Shown here in pieces: positions 40,428 through 51,946 of a stretch of 64,000 nt of DNA; position 1 is the stretch's first letter, and the number at the start of each line of letters is the position of its first letter. Source of the stretch: Canna indica (lineage: Eukaryota; Streptophyta; Magnoliopsida; Zingiberales; Cannaceae); the NCBI GenBank assembly GCA_034359265.1, contig CP136898.1, positions 4,032,501 to 4,096,500 on the forward strand. The letters run 5' to 3'. A program made the position numbers and the translations under genes. The notes beneath the pieces are model-generated. The model searched no databases. It was given only the letters and a program-made list of their open reading frames with translations, and was not told the origin of the DNA.

Positions 40428-42130
40428 ATGTCTGGTCGTGGTTATCGACGCAGGAGAGCTTCGGAGTCTCTGATCGGTGAGACTCCAGCACTTACTCATG
40501 CTGCTGATCCTCATGAGGATGATACTGCCGAGGCTAGTACATCCAGACGCAGGCGGCCACGCGGGCCGAACAGGTGGCAGCCTCCACCAGCCACAGAGTC
40601 ACGTAGATTGATTAGCGTGATTGGGGAGCGGTAATATATCATGAATTATGAATCATTACAAATTCATTATATCATAATATAATATTAAAATTTATTTTTG
40701 TTGTGCAAGTTCGAGCAAGAAGAAGTGTCGAGGAGCATTTCTTCTACTATTCGACGATACATGCACGGGGCATGGCCTACGTGGTCTCACGTGCCTAGCG
40801 AGCACGTCGACATGTTATGACGCGAGTTTGAGGCATGTATTATTATTATTTTTACATGCATGATGATATATTAATATTGGTACTGATATTATTATTTTGC
40901 AGGCTTGCTATACATGGGCCGAGGACCAGAGGCCCTTCATTTACGCTGTCTGGGAGGCTATTTCTCGGGCAAGGTACAACGGGCAGCTGGGGCAGGCTCG
41001 GTCCCAGGCGATGGCCCGAGCTGGGACCACTAACATCGCAGAGACTCGGGGATACGGCCCCGGTTGGATTACTCCGAATATATGGGATCAGCTCGTGGGA
41101 ATATGGTCGACGGATCGATGGCAGGAGGTTTCTCGGAATGCGGCTAGAAATCGCATGTCGGGGGGAGCAGCACGTCACACCGACGGCTCTGTTGCATTTG
41201 CAGTGCACGCGAACCGTATGGTAAGTATATCTTTTAATTATATATTTTATTTATTACTATGTGTACTAATTAATGTATTTGTTTTGTAAATGTAGACGAC
41301 GGTGTCGGATGACGGGACTGTCCAGCGACCCTCCCTGATGGCGGTGTTTGAGCGGACTCACCGTCGAGCACATGGGACGGGGGAGTACATCGACAACCGC
41401 GCTGCATACATTATGGTAATTATATATTTGTTTAAATTATTCATTATATATTTATAATTTAAGTTTTATGATAAATATTAAACAAAAAATCAAACTCGAG
41501 TAGGAGACCTACAGCCAGACGGTGGTGCAGCGCGGGGGTACCCCCGAGGACTTTAACGCAGCATCGTGGGTCGAGGCCGCAGGTGGCTGGGACCATGACC
41601 GCGTATATGGCTTCGCAGATAGTGGTAATGCGCGAGCCGTACTAGGGCCACTTGGGGCACCGACCCCTCCGGTCGCTGGTGAGCAGTCGTCCACCTCTAG
41701 ATCCAGTTATGATCATAGTAGCAGAATAAGGACTCTAGAGGAGACGGTCGCGCGTCAGACTGAGATGATGGAGGGCCAGAGTCAGATGATGGCGGATATA
41801 CAATCTAGGCTACGCAACATGTCAGGTCATCCCGAAGCAGGCATCTCTTCGGCATCATCTAATCCATCGCCCTCGAGTCAGTCCACGCTGGTGTACACTC
41901 AAGCACTCCAGACCCGCCATATGATCCAGACCATCCTCCATCGTGATCGTGAGATTTTTTGTGTGGATATTGAACTTGTTACTGAGATATTGAACTTGTT
42001 TAACTTATTTTGTTTGGATATTGATACTTCAATTTTGCATTTGAATTGTTTTTATACTATCGTGGATAATTATCAATATAAATATAATTGTTTTGATGTA
42101 TATCTTGGTGTGTTTATGATGTGTGAATGA
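40428..42130 (+). pseudogene. Second CACTA gene, plant transposase (Ptta/En/Spm, Transposase_24-like), decayed
   Basis: Inferred exons: 40428-40630, about 40710-40832, 40903-41220, 41296-41415 and 41504-42130. Exon 1 is basic (RGYRRRRAS, RRRRPRGPNRW). Exon 2 encodes VSRSISSTIRRYMHGAWPTW. Exon 3 includes CYTWAEDQRPFIYAVW and HTDGSVAFAVH. Exon 4 holds AVFERTHRRAHGTGEYIDN, the family signature region. Exon 5 has a coiled-coil-like stretch (RIRTLEETVARQTEMMEGQS). Damage: a TGA in exon 2 (after VDML), a GC donor at its end (GAG|GCATGT), and a shifted acceptor before exon 2 (GCAAG where GCAGG would keep phase). Probably not functional. The end of exon 5 is uncertain. Confidence 0.7.
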
Positions 42131-42235
42131 AAGTGTGTATGAGGGTATGGGTGTGTGAGTTATGTATCAGATAATGTATCAATGTATCAATGAAAATTTA
42201 AAATTTAAAATTTTTTCGTTACCAGGTTCACATCA

Positions 42236-42598
42236 TCAGCAACGGCTTTCCCACGGCCGTCCGTGGGAAAGCCGTTGCTAAAAGTGTATCGAAAGCCATT
42301 GCTGATGACCTACAGCAACGGCTTAGCGACGGGCTTTTACTAACGGCGTTGCTACGGACTCAGCGACCGTTGCTATTAATGTTATCAGCAACGGCTCCGA
42401 GTCTGTGGCAAAACCGTTGCTGATAATATTTTTAGTGACGGCCCGAGCGGCCGTTGCTGATAATGTTTTGAGCGACGGCCCGAGCGGCCGTTGCTGATCC
42501 ATTGCTAAGTTATCAGCAACGCGACTTTCTGTCACGACTCTATTGCAACGGCACGGCCGTTGCTGATTCTCTTCAGCAACGGCATCAACCGTTGCTGA
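42236..42598. repeat. Right subterminal repeats of the CACTA element, with a perfect hairpin
   Basis: Dense forward and inverted copies of CAGCAACGGC. At 42238-42279 a perfect palindrome has 19-bp arms (AGCAACGGCTTTCCCACGG and its complement) and a 4-base loop. Confidence 0.88.
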
Positions 42599-42621
42599 TG
42601 CTCATTTTTCTAGTAGTGATT

Positions 42622-43859
42622 AGATCAGTTGTTGCAAATGATCGGATGGTGGTTCATATATTCCCATGTATGCACTTCTAGATTTGCAGTTCAGATTTTA
42701 TGTTTAAATGTACTACATGCATGCATCCATTTCAAGAGCATTATAGGGGAAAGATAAATTTTTTTGTAACCCACAATAATTACTATTATTTTTTCTCTAC
42801 CGAAGTTCTTGGTTCCTTGCTACTCATCACTTTCTCGATTTTTATACTGTGGATGATCATATTACCATATCAAGTAATTGTCATACAATCACTTCGGCTC
42901 ATACAAATGTTGTTATTGGCGTGAAGCATTGGAGAAGAAGAAGAAGATTTCATAGTTTGAATTCAAGTACAAGACAAAGTGAGATGAGAATACTTGTAGG
43001 CTTGCAATGCAATGAGAATTACGTTGATGTTTTACATTTGTTCATGTATTTTGTTACATAAAGGATGATGTTGTGGTGTCATTTGCTCATGACATTCCTC
43101 ATATCTTTTGGTGTGTGCAGGCGTCTTTTTTAACATTATTTGGGTGTATAATCTGCCAACTTGGTAATGAATTTATCAGTTTGGATTACTTATAATTTGT
43201 AGTGCTTGAATTCGAATGCTTCTCTTTCTTTACTAAAAGCGTTCCAAATAAATTTTCAATAATAACTCCCAAACAAAAGGTTGTATGTTAAGATTGTATA
43301 TTAAATCCTTTTTTTTTTAGAAATATAAATTATGTATTCAATTCAAGAGGTGGAGAATACAATGGGATGAGGTCGTATTCATGAATCTTAATGCCAATAA
43401 AATGGCAGCACGTAGATAACTATATTGGGTGGAATGATTAATTCGTTTTAAATAAGGTACACCAAAGATCTAATAAAGGCTTCATTGGACTGTAATATTG
43501 GATCCTTATAACTTTTATTGGTGACCTTCACCAACAGAGAATTCATGCATATATTCATTTACCACATATGACATAATGTGAATGATACAACTAAATTATT
43601 TGCTGATAAAAAATATATAGATATAACAGAGGAATGAGTATACGCATTTGATGATGTTTGCATGAAGATTTTGAGGATTCAAATGGGTTTTCGAACATAC
43701 TCATGATATTTACACTACCATCAATGAGTACAACACTGAGGAAATTTATGGTGTAACTAAAACAAAAAGTGTCATTGAGTCAACCACATGTTGATGTGTA
43801 GTAAATTATTTATGGTTAATGAATAATATGAGGTATCTTTTTATCATATGCTGCATCTA
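42622..43859. other. Intergenic DNA between the CACTA element and an LTR relic
   Basis: AT-rich sequence; no gene or RNA recognised. Confidence 0.4.
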
Positions 43860-45884
43860 TATTTTGTATATATTAGATTGTGATGAACCTCATGAACTCG
43901 AGCAACTGATTCTAAGGCCACGATGAGATCATGCCAGTTGAGATCATGCTAGTGAGACTTGAAATCCAAACGCCATTGTTCTAAATGTTCCCAGTCGTAG
44001 GATCATCAATTAGGGGATTGATAATTCCGGATAGATTGGTGCACTTGGTACATGCTTATACGATAAGGGGTAGCTGATCTCACAGTTACTTATGAGCCGT
44101 CATTAATGTACAAGTGTAGGTGCTCATTAGGGAATGAGTTCACTGAACGGACCTACACGAGAAACATAGAATGAAATCCTTACATGAGTGTCAATAGGAT
44201 GTTCCTCGGGTGATAGTAGGTGCAAGCAGTCCTTGGACCTAAGGTTGTCATGGTTACCTTGTGAGTGACAACTCATTGCTTTGGTTTTATCCCTATAGCC
44301 CTTAGCATCATGTGTCGGGTATTACTGGGCATGGGAAAACATTCATATAGGTAGGTGAGCAACCAATATGGAATCAGTTACTCATAGTGAGAGAAAATAA
44401 TATCTTATGTGTCCCTGCAAGTGTCGATTCAGGAATATCTGGCCAGAATAGACGTGAAAGTCATGAAGATGTTTTTGACGTTTTATTATTGAGATGATAT
44501 CTTGGCGGGTGGAATACATATGAAGGGTATTAAGGTTTGACACTTCTTTCATACCCTAGCCGACTTCAGGACGTTGTAACTGAGGGACTTAGTTACACGG
44601 TAACTAATCACCGAATGACGTTCGATCCATGTAGATTGAACCTCACACTATCCGGATAGTTATGGCACGTTGCTAGACGTCAATCTTGACTTGTGAGTGG
44701 AGTCTCTCACGACCACACTAAATGGGTTTTAGTGGTGGCTTGTAAGATTTGAATAGAAGTTGTTCTATCGGATCCGACTCTCCGTTATGCACAACTCATA
44801 ACTGGCTTAGTGTGGAGCCTAATGGGTCACACACAACAGACTAACCTCGTAACGGACCTTATGAGATAAAATCCGAATGCAGCACTAAATATCTACTATC
44901 ATGAACATGTTGCAACACAATCACGGATCTCGTTTATGGATATGATAGGAAAGGTGTTTCATATAGGAACGAATATGCGAATAAGGAGTTCCTCGATAAC
45001 TCTAATTTGTAGGGCATCCCTAAATTGTAGGGATTGACACATGATAAATCATAATAAATAAGAATTTAATATATATATATATATATATAAATTAAAGTTT
45101 ATATTTAGTTGAATTTAATTAATTTCGAATTAATTATAAATCTATTAAATATAAATTATTATTTTGGAGGCAAACCTCGAAATTTTGAATTCCGGTGATA
45201 GAATTTAAAAAGGGGGGGGGGGTCCACCATGGGGGCCACCTACTCACCTTATAAATAGATGGTCTAACCTCCTTCGAGATGAGTTAAGCAAATTGATTAG
45301 AGATCTTGGAGATGAGCAAAGACTTGGATTCTTGAGAAGCTTCTTGAAGACCAAGACTCTAAAGAGCTCCTATTGATCTCCATGGGTGGCTGTCCATCAA
45401 GCTCCTCCTTCCCGGGTTTGTGAAGCTAATTTGGAGGTCTCTTCCTTTTAGATGTGTCATCTCCTTCATCTTTTAGAGGAGTCCAAGTAAGATAGCGAGA
45501 TATTCCTTCATCTCCTTCCTCATTCCGTGGTTTTCTCATCCCCTCTTCCTCCCTTTTGGTGCTCGATTCTTGGTGGAAGGGCTGACTTCACCTATGCGTG
45601 TTTTGGGATTGAGTTTCCCTCTCCGTTGAGCCACAACGGGTCTTGATGTTCGTCGTCCCTTGGTTGCGAAGCGTTGTGTGGACCTTTCCTCGGAGAACGT
45701 GCGATTGAACGTCTTGAAACGGGGATATGAGCAGTCTTACCATTCGTGGTATAAGATATATCATCTCCTTCTACTCGTAGATTGAATCCCTTAAAGATTG
45801 CTAAAGTTGATCGCTAGCTTTGGGATAATTTGTATTTTTTAAAAAAATTATTTTTTTCGTTGTGTTTCTTTTTTCATACCAACA
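43860..45884 (+). mobile_element. LTR-retrotransposon relic, probable 3' part with LTR
   Basis: A block of even base composition without open frames, unlike the AT-rich flanks. It is followed by an LTR-like region: (TA)n at about 45068-45089, a TATA box TATAAATA at 45250-45257, and a terminal ...ATACCAACA at 45884. No partner LTR, primer-binding site or coding domain was found, so family and boundaries are uncertain. Confidence 0.4.
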
Positions 45885-46715
45885 GGAACATTTGTATTGA
45901 AGTATGCATGTGAATGTCTTTTTGTAAGGTGTTAGATGTTATTTTTTGCTTCTTTATTCGTGCTTGTATTTTCTTTCATATAAGACATGCTTGTGTGAAG
46001 CCATGTGGTGTTTGTGAGTCCCAACATTATTAGTGCCTACAGAGTTAAATGCCTCAGTCGAGTGGTAAATAGAATTCATTTAAATTATTAGTTTTTGATG
46101 ATAAGGATGTAGTTAATTTGCCTTATTAAGTTATTGGAATTAGACCAATCAACTTGCCTCTTGTTTTATATGATCTTAATAGGAGGATTATATACTCATG
46201 AACAAACACATGGTTATTGTTTCTTATGCTTTGTTTGGATAGAAATTGGATGAAGGGTGGGGAGGGGTGGAATAAAGATTTGAGGAATTTGATAAAATTT
46301 TGAGAGATTTATGATACATCCAAATTCCTCCGTTTTTTTGTCAAACATGAAATAATTAACTCATCCTTATTCCTCATGAAATAATTTACATTTTGTGAGT
46401 CTAATATTAAATAATCATAAGTTTAATGTTTATTTGAGAAATAATAAATTATTCAATTTATCCATCAATCATATTACCGTGATCCTTATTAAGTAATGCA
46501 AATGTGGTATACACTAATGCAATTCAAGACTCAACAAATTATTCAATAAAAAACTCAAATAATTTATTCTATTGAACTCTAATAGCACGATGAACTAATT
46601 AATTACTAGTCTCCTTAATATGATGTTAATTAAATCATAATATGAATTGAATGATAATGGGATGTAAACATGATTCTAATAAGGATAAAAGCATAATATG
46701 AGCGGTGCAATTTTA
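45885..46715. other. Intergenic DNA upstream of U1-C
   Basis: AT-rich sequence; nothing recognised beyond short repeats. Confidence 0.35.
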
Positions 46716-46765
46716 ATCCCACGTTGCTTATATAATTAGAGGTGGAATTAGGAAGTAGTATAAAA
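46716..46765 (+). promoter_or_regulatory. U1-C promoter: USE and TATA
   Basis: ATCCCACGTTG (46716-46726) matches the USE at 9 of 11. TATAAAA at 46759 is 32 bp before the RNA start. Confidence 0.7.
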
Positions 46766-46790
46766 GAAGATGAAGGTCCAACATTTGAAC

Positions 46791-46950
46791 ATACTTACCT
46801 GGACGGGTCCATGAGTGAACAATAAGACACATGACCTAAGTTAGTGTCCTCCATTGCACTTGGAAGGAGCACTAGTTTATCGTCTCCCCAAGTGGGAGAA
46901 TGGACATCATAATTTGTGGTTGAGGTGTATGTGTTTGCGCGACCCTTGCC
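46791..46950 (+). pseudogene. U1: U1 snRNA, locus C (pseudogene)
   Basis: About 160 nt with intact ATACTTACCTG, ATTGCAC, stem-loop III and ATAATTTGTGG. Many substitutions occur elsewhere (loop I GAACAATAAG, terminal stem GTGTATGTGTTTGCGCGACCC). Most diverged of the full-length copies. Confidence 0.8.
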
Positions 46951-46970
46951 TAAAATTAGTATTAAAATTT

Positions 46971-47355
46971 GGTTTAATTATGTTTTTGGTCTATTTTTTT
47001 GTTTAGTTTTTTATTTTTAAAAATTTTTATTTAACTTTTTCAAATTTTTTTTTTGTTTGGTTGTTAATTTTTGTTGATAGATTAAAGATAAAATAAGGGA
47101 TCAAACAGAAAAATAAAAATATTTTAATTTATTATTATTATTTTTTCATCTAGTCTCTTAAAATATTTTTATTTTTCTGTTTGATCCCTTATTTTGTCTT
47201 TAATCTATGTTAGCATTGATACTTAATAATAAAAAAATAATGAAAAGTTAATAGAGGGATCAAACGAAAAATAAAATAATTTTTGAGAGACTAAACATAA
47301 AATTTTAAAAAAGGAGGGATCAAGATATTTTGGGGATCAAAAATATAATTAAACC
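46971..47355. mobile_element. Short MITE with an internal 51-bp hairpin
   Basis: Ends GGTTTAATTATGTTTTTGGT and the complement of GGTTTAATTATATTTTTGAT. Inside, 47077-47127 and 47158-47208 are inverted copies differing at one position, containing AAGGGATCAAACAGAAAAAT. It lies 20 bp past U1-C. Confidence 0.7.
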
Positions 47356-48558
47356 TAAATTTTTTAATATTTGAGATAATTCTTTTATTATCTTGTAGGT
47401 TCATTAATTTTTATTTTATCTTATTCATCGTTCTCAACAAACCATTATGTTAGAGCGCACCTTTAAATTAATAAACATTAATAGAAAGTTATTGTGATGT
47501 GTTTTCTTTTGAAAATGGTAGTAAAATGAATAATATATTTAAGGATAGCAATTGGAATTGGTAAATCGATTATTGTATTGAGAAATATGGTTTTGGATAC
47601 TGATTTTGCGGACCAATTTCGGTTTTGATTAATGAATTCAAACAATCAATTTAATTCTGTCCGATTTGAGTTACGGGTTAATGATTATCCGATTTTGTTT
47701 ATCGATATACGGATAATTGATAATCGAAATCGATTATAGGTTTACTATAATATACACATGCATATAATTAAGAATATTTTTTTTTAAATTTTTAATAGCG
47801 ATTTTCCGTTCAATAATTAGTTAATCATTTAATAATCTGTTAGCTGTATATATCCGAGCCATTTAAGTCGCAAACGGTTTTAGTTTGAGATATCAATATT
47901 TAAAATGCGGTTTCAAATAGTGGTTTCGTAAATAGTTTCATTTTGGGTTAATCAAATTGTTACAATCCCTCGGTATGTTCATGGTTTAAACCAATTATTA
48001 CTGACTCAAACAAACATTAAAATATTTTTTTCATAGGTTATTTTTTAAAAAAATAAAAAACAAAGAAAACCTTATTCCACATGAATAATACCAGTATTAT
48101 TCTGACCGGATAGGAGGTTATCGTACAGGATTTAAGCTATCTCAATCTGAATGAGAGTAGCATAATCTTATTAGCTTTTTATGAGCCACCAAATGGGCAG
48201 CTAAGCTTGCCTATTACATTTATTGCAAGCATGACTTTCCAGTGGCAAAGAATTTTATGGTCAAATGTAGTCATATCTCCTAATACATCCCTAGTAGCTT
48301 GAATAATATGCCCAGGATTTCTAATTTATGATTAGTGATCTTAATTATCAGTACTTCCCAGTTAACTTCAAAGGCACAATTGCATGCTTCCTGGCAACAA
48401 ATCCATTACCAAAGCTTTGTGGCAGTGCACAGAAAGCTCCATAGAATTTATTCCTTGATTTCCTGATGCACAATGGATGGATGTTCGTGCATGGTTTATA
48501 AGATGATAACATAAACTAAAGATGCAGGGATTGCAGGGAGGAGGTATGTGACGGTTTA
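47356..48558. other. Intergenic DNA between U1-C and U1-D
   Basis: AT-rich sequence without recognisable genes. Confidence 0.4.
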
Positions 48559-48608
48559 GTCCCACATGGAGGAATACAGGTAGAGTTGAAACATAAGAGT
48601 CATATAAG
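48559..48608 (+). promoter_or_regulatory. U1-D promoter: USE and TATA
   Basis: GTCCCACATGG (48559-48569) matches the USE at 10 of 11. TATAAG at 48603 is 32 bp before the RNA start. Confidence 0.75.
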
Positions 48609-48634
48609 TAACGATGGAGGACCCCCTTTCGTCT

Positions 48635-48709
48635 ATACTTACCTGGATGCTCTTGTTTACTGTGGATTATAGTTGTTTAGAGGGGGTACGCGTTCGCGCG
48701 TCCCCTGCC
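48635..48709 (+). pseudogene. U1: U1 snRNA, locus D, internally replaced pseudogene
   Basis: The 5' end ATACTTACCTGG and the 3' terminal stem GGGGGTACGCGTTCGCGCG...CCCCTGCC are present. Stem-loops I-III and the Sm site are gone. They are replaced by about 35 bp (48646-48680: GATGCTCTTGTTTACTGTGG and on), closely matching this locus's own 3' flank at 48821-48855. The product would be about 75 nt with no Sm site. Confidence 0.85.
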
Positions 48710-48950
48710 AATTGTTCTTGAAACTTATCTTATTGTCCCTTTTTTTAGGTTGATAGGGTCAGATATCTTGTATTTGCGATGCTTCTAGAGCAAAAGTGCG
48801 ATGTATTTGGCATCTAATTTGATGCTCTTGTTTACTGTTGATTATAGTGATTTAAATTAACTTGCAAAGTTCAGAGAGTAGATAGAGTTAAGGCGGAAAG
48901 GTAAATAGAAAAGTCAGTCCGGGGTTATTTATTTTTAACTAATAAATTTA

Positions 48951-48999
48951 GTCCCACATAGACAGATGAAGGTTGAAGGCAACGTAAGTGTAGTATAAG
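48951..48999 (+). promoter_or_regulatory. U1-E promoter: USE and TATA
   Basis: GTCCCACATAG (48951-48961) matches the USE at 10 of 11. TATAAG at 48994 is 32 bp before the RNA start. Confidence 0.8.
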
Positions 49000-49025
49000 A
49001 AGCGATTGAGGACCTCCTTTTCTCC

Positions 49026-49187
49026 ATACTTACCTGGACGGGGTCTTTAGGCGAACAAGAAGGCCTATGGCCTAGGTCAGCGGCTTCCATTGCACTTGGG
49101 AGGCGCGCTGGCTTACCATCTCCCCAAGTGGGAGAGTGGACGTCATAATTTGTGTCAGAGGGGGTACGCGTTCGCGCGGCCCCTGCC
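49026..49187 (+). ncRNA. U1: U1 snRNA, locus E
   Basis: 162 nt, one of the best preserved copies. It begins ATACTTACCTGGACGGGGTC, has ATTGCACTTGGGAGG, stem-loop III TCTCCCCAAGTGGGAGA, Sm region ATAATTTGTG (next base T), and a terminal stem with GCGTTCGCGC and GGCCCCTGCC. Loop I is GAACAAGAAG. Promoter spacing is intact, so it is a candidate expressed gene. Confidence 0.85.
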
Positions 49188-49295
49188 AAATTTTTGTAAA
49201 ATTATTTTTGTTGATCTAAGTTCCTTTCTATAGGGTTAGACCTACTTGTATTCTATCTGATGTTAGTTTACAGTGGATTTTTGTGGTGAAGTGAA

Positions 49296-50779
49296 GACCA
49301 ACCTGATCCTATGTAAAGGGTTTTTGTCATTTTATCATATATAAAGTTAAATGAGTACTTTGATTAGTTTGCTTTACAGAATATGACGGTCTCTTATTGT
49401 TTCTTTAATCTTGCTCTATTAGGAGAAGCTATTCAGACCGAAAATTATTGAAAGAGGAATGAAAACCATTTTCTAATAGATGCTATATAAAATTAGAAGT
49501 CTACTTTGATTAGTATGCTTAAGAAAATATAATGACCTCTTATTATTATTTCCTCAATCTTGCTCTCTTGGGAGAAGCTGTTCAGACCAATAAAGCTATT
49601 GGAAGAGGAACTAGAATCATTGATTATGTCTTTCATAGTTTTATCATTTGCAGCTTGCTTAATGATCTTGTAACACTTGCAGCCAAGCTAAGCCTATATA
49701 AGGAGCTTTGTTAACTCATTGCTGGGTACGGCATTTTGAGCCAACATGATTGGCGATTGGGATCTTTACTTGAGGGTTATATGTTAAGAATCAATAGATG
49801 TAAAAGATGGTTGACATTTGCCGGTATATATTGACATTTTTTACTTTCCTATTTATAATGTTTGCTGCTCTAGTGTCGTTCTTTAGTGTTGCTATGGAAA
49901 GCTTAAATTAAGATGGTTGAACAAACTAGTTTTAGAGAGTAAATGAACTCCTAAGGATCATATAATCTTATGCTTTTTATTGGAGCTAGCCTATTATTTA
50001 TGAGCCAAGCAGTCAAAGTAGGCTTCAATTTATCCATGACCAACCTGATCCTATGTAAAGGGTTTTTGTCATTTTATCATATATAAAGTTAAATAAGTAC
50101 TTTGATTAGTTTGCTTTACAGAATATGACGGTCTCTTATTGTTTCTTTAATCTTGCTCTATTGGGAGAAGCTATTCAGACCGAAAATTATTGAAAGAGGA
50201 ATGAAAACCATTTTCTAATAGATGCTATATAAAATTAGAAGTCTACTTTGATTAGTATGCTTAAGAAAATATAATGACCTCTTATTATTATTTCCTCAAT
50301 CTTGCTCTCTTGGGAGAAGCTGTTCAGACCAATAAAGCTATTGGAAGAGGAACTAGAATCATTGATTATGTCTTTCATAGTTTTATCATTTGCAGCTTGC
50401 TTAATGATCTTGTAACACTTGCAGCCAAGCTAAGCCTATATAAGGAGCTTTGTTAACTCATTGCTGGGTACGGCATTTTGAGCCAACATGATTGGCGATT
50501 GGGATCTTTACTTGAGGGTTATATGTTAAGAATCAATAGATGTAAAAGATGGTTGACATTTGCCGGTATATATTGACATTTTTTACTTTCCTATTTATAA
50601 TGTTTGCTGCTCTAGTGTCGTTCTTTAGTGTTGCTATGGAAAGCTTAAATTAAGATGGTTGAACAAACTAGTTTTAGAGAGTAAATGAACTCCTAAGGAT
50701 CATATAATCTTATGCTTTTTATTGGAGCTAGCCTATTATTTATGAGCCAAGCAGTCAAAGTAGGCTTCAATTTATCCAT
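49296..50779. repeat. 742-bp tandem duplication in the U1-E 3' flank
   Basis: Copies 49296-50037 and 50038-50779 (period 742) are almost identical, both beginning GACCAACCTGATCCTATGTA. Each contains an older internal duplication of about 120 bp (around 49354 and 49500). Related sequence also follows U1-F. Confidence 0.95.
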
Positions 50780-51870
50780 GAGCAATTGTGGAAAAGCTAG
50801 AATGAAATAAGTCACTAGTGAATGAAGTCCCACAAATGCTTCAATAATGATAATAAAACTGTAGTTTTTAGCCAATCTTTTCTTCACTAGTAATACTGTA
50901 ACAAGATTGCTCTAAGCCTAGTGTTATTCATCTTTCTGTTGTTGATTAGAAGGATAATTTGTATTTCTTGTTTAAAAGGAATTTGCTGCTATTGGTTCAG
51001 TGCCAATGTTCCTATTCTTATGTTTACTTGTGGGCCACAAGGCTAGCTATCACAGACAGTAAACGAGCAATCATATATTTTAAACGCATACAAATGTCTT
51101 TTCAGAAACTAACCAGATACAAATCCAAGATGACACAAGTTATAGATCTATCTAGAAAAATGAGCAGTATAGCAAGCACTCGATCTATCAAGATGCAGTT
51201 GGTTTCAATCAAGAATGTTCATGTCAGTCCTGCCTGCAGCTGCTAGCTGAGGGCAACAAGGAAGGTGCCTGCCTTGAAGAGGTTATATTGATTGCCCAAA
51301 CATTAATGCATCCGAGAAGAATGAAATGAGATTTTTTGAGTTTGAATTGAATTATAATTAAGATCAAGATAAGGAAAGAGTTAGCAAGGACGAGAAGAAT
51401 ACTTATTTTCGAAAAGTAGAGGTTCTGTACAGAGGGGGCATCAAGCTAAAAAAAAAGGCTAGATGTAGATATATGCGCGCCTGTGGTTTGCTGAATAAAA
51501 GACATGTTCTTGTGAGTTGTGAAGCCATTTGGTTTACTTTAATTAGTCTCAAACTTTTTTGGTGTTTCTGCAGTTGAAGAGTTATCTGTGCATAATGCAG
51601 TGTAGGTTTTATAGAAAAATGAACTACACTGGAAAAAGAAATTGTGTTTACATCTCTTTAAATTTAGCCACTTTTACACACATGTAATCATGTTAAAAGA
51701 AATTAACCAGATAAGTCATTTGCTGTTTGTGATATCATTTTTGGTGCTTCCAGAGTATTAATCAAAGTGCTTGGAAGTAAATAACACAGACAAAGGCATT
51801 AGTGGTAGGCCCTTGAGATTTATCTCGGCCATTGATTCATAAGATTATATCGTAAGGCAGTGAAGGTTTA
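50780..51870. other. Intergenic DNA between U1-E and U1-F
   Basis: No RNA gene or convincing coding sequence. Confidence 0.4.
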
Positions 51871-51920
51871 GTCCCACATTGGGCGGTGAAGATTTAGGTG
51901 CAACATAAGTGTAATATAAA
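51871..51920 (+). promoter_or_regulatory. U1-F promoter: USE and TATA
   Basis: GTCCCACATTG (51871-51881) matches the USE at 10 of 11. TATAAA at 51915 is 32 bp before the RNA start. Confidence 0.8.
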
Positions 51921-51946
51921 TTGCGATGGAGGACCGCCTTTCGTCC

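Larger units (their letters stand above)
37151..42618 (+). mobile_element. CACTA (En/Spm) transposon lacking the TNP2 transposase domain
   Basis: The element is 5468 bp with termini CACTACTAGAAAT and ATTTTTCTAGTAGTG and a 3-bp ATT target duplication (37148-37150, 42619-42621). Subterminal regions are packed with direct and inverted copies of ATCAGCAACGGC. Inside are a TATA box, a 5' noncoding exon, one long open gene (38373-40352) and a multi-exon second gene (40428-42130). The catalytic TNP2 domain is absent, so the element is non-autonomous. It inserted within the U1 cluster. Confidence 0.93.

Noticed and set aside
49532..50456. Identical 60-codon open frames in both copies of the 742-bp repeat
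   Set aside because: They are identical only because the DNA is recently duplicated. There is no homologue pattern, and the frame is not kept in the related U1-F flank.
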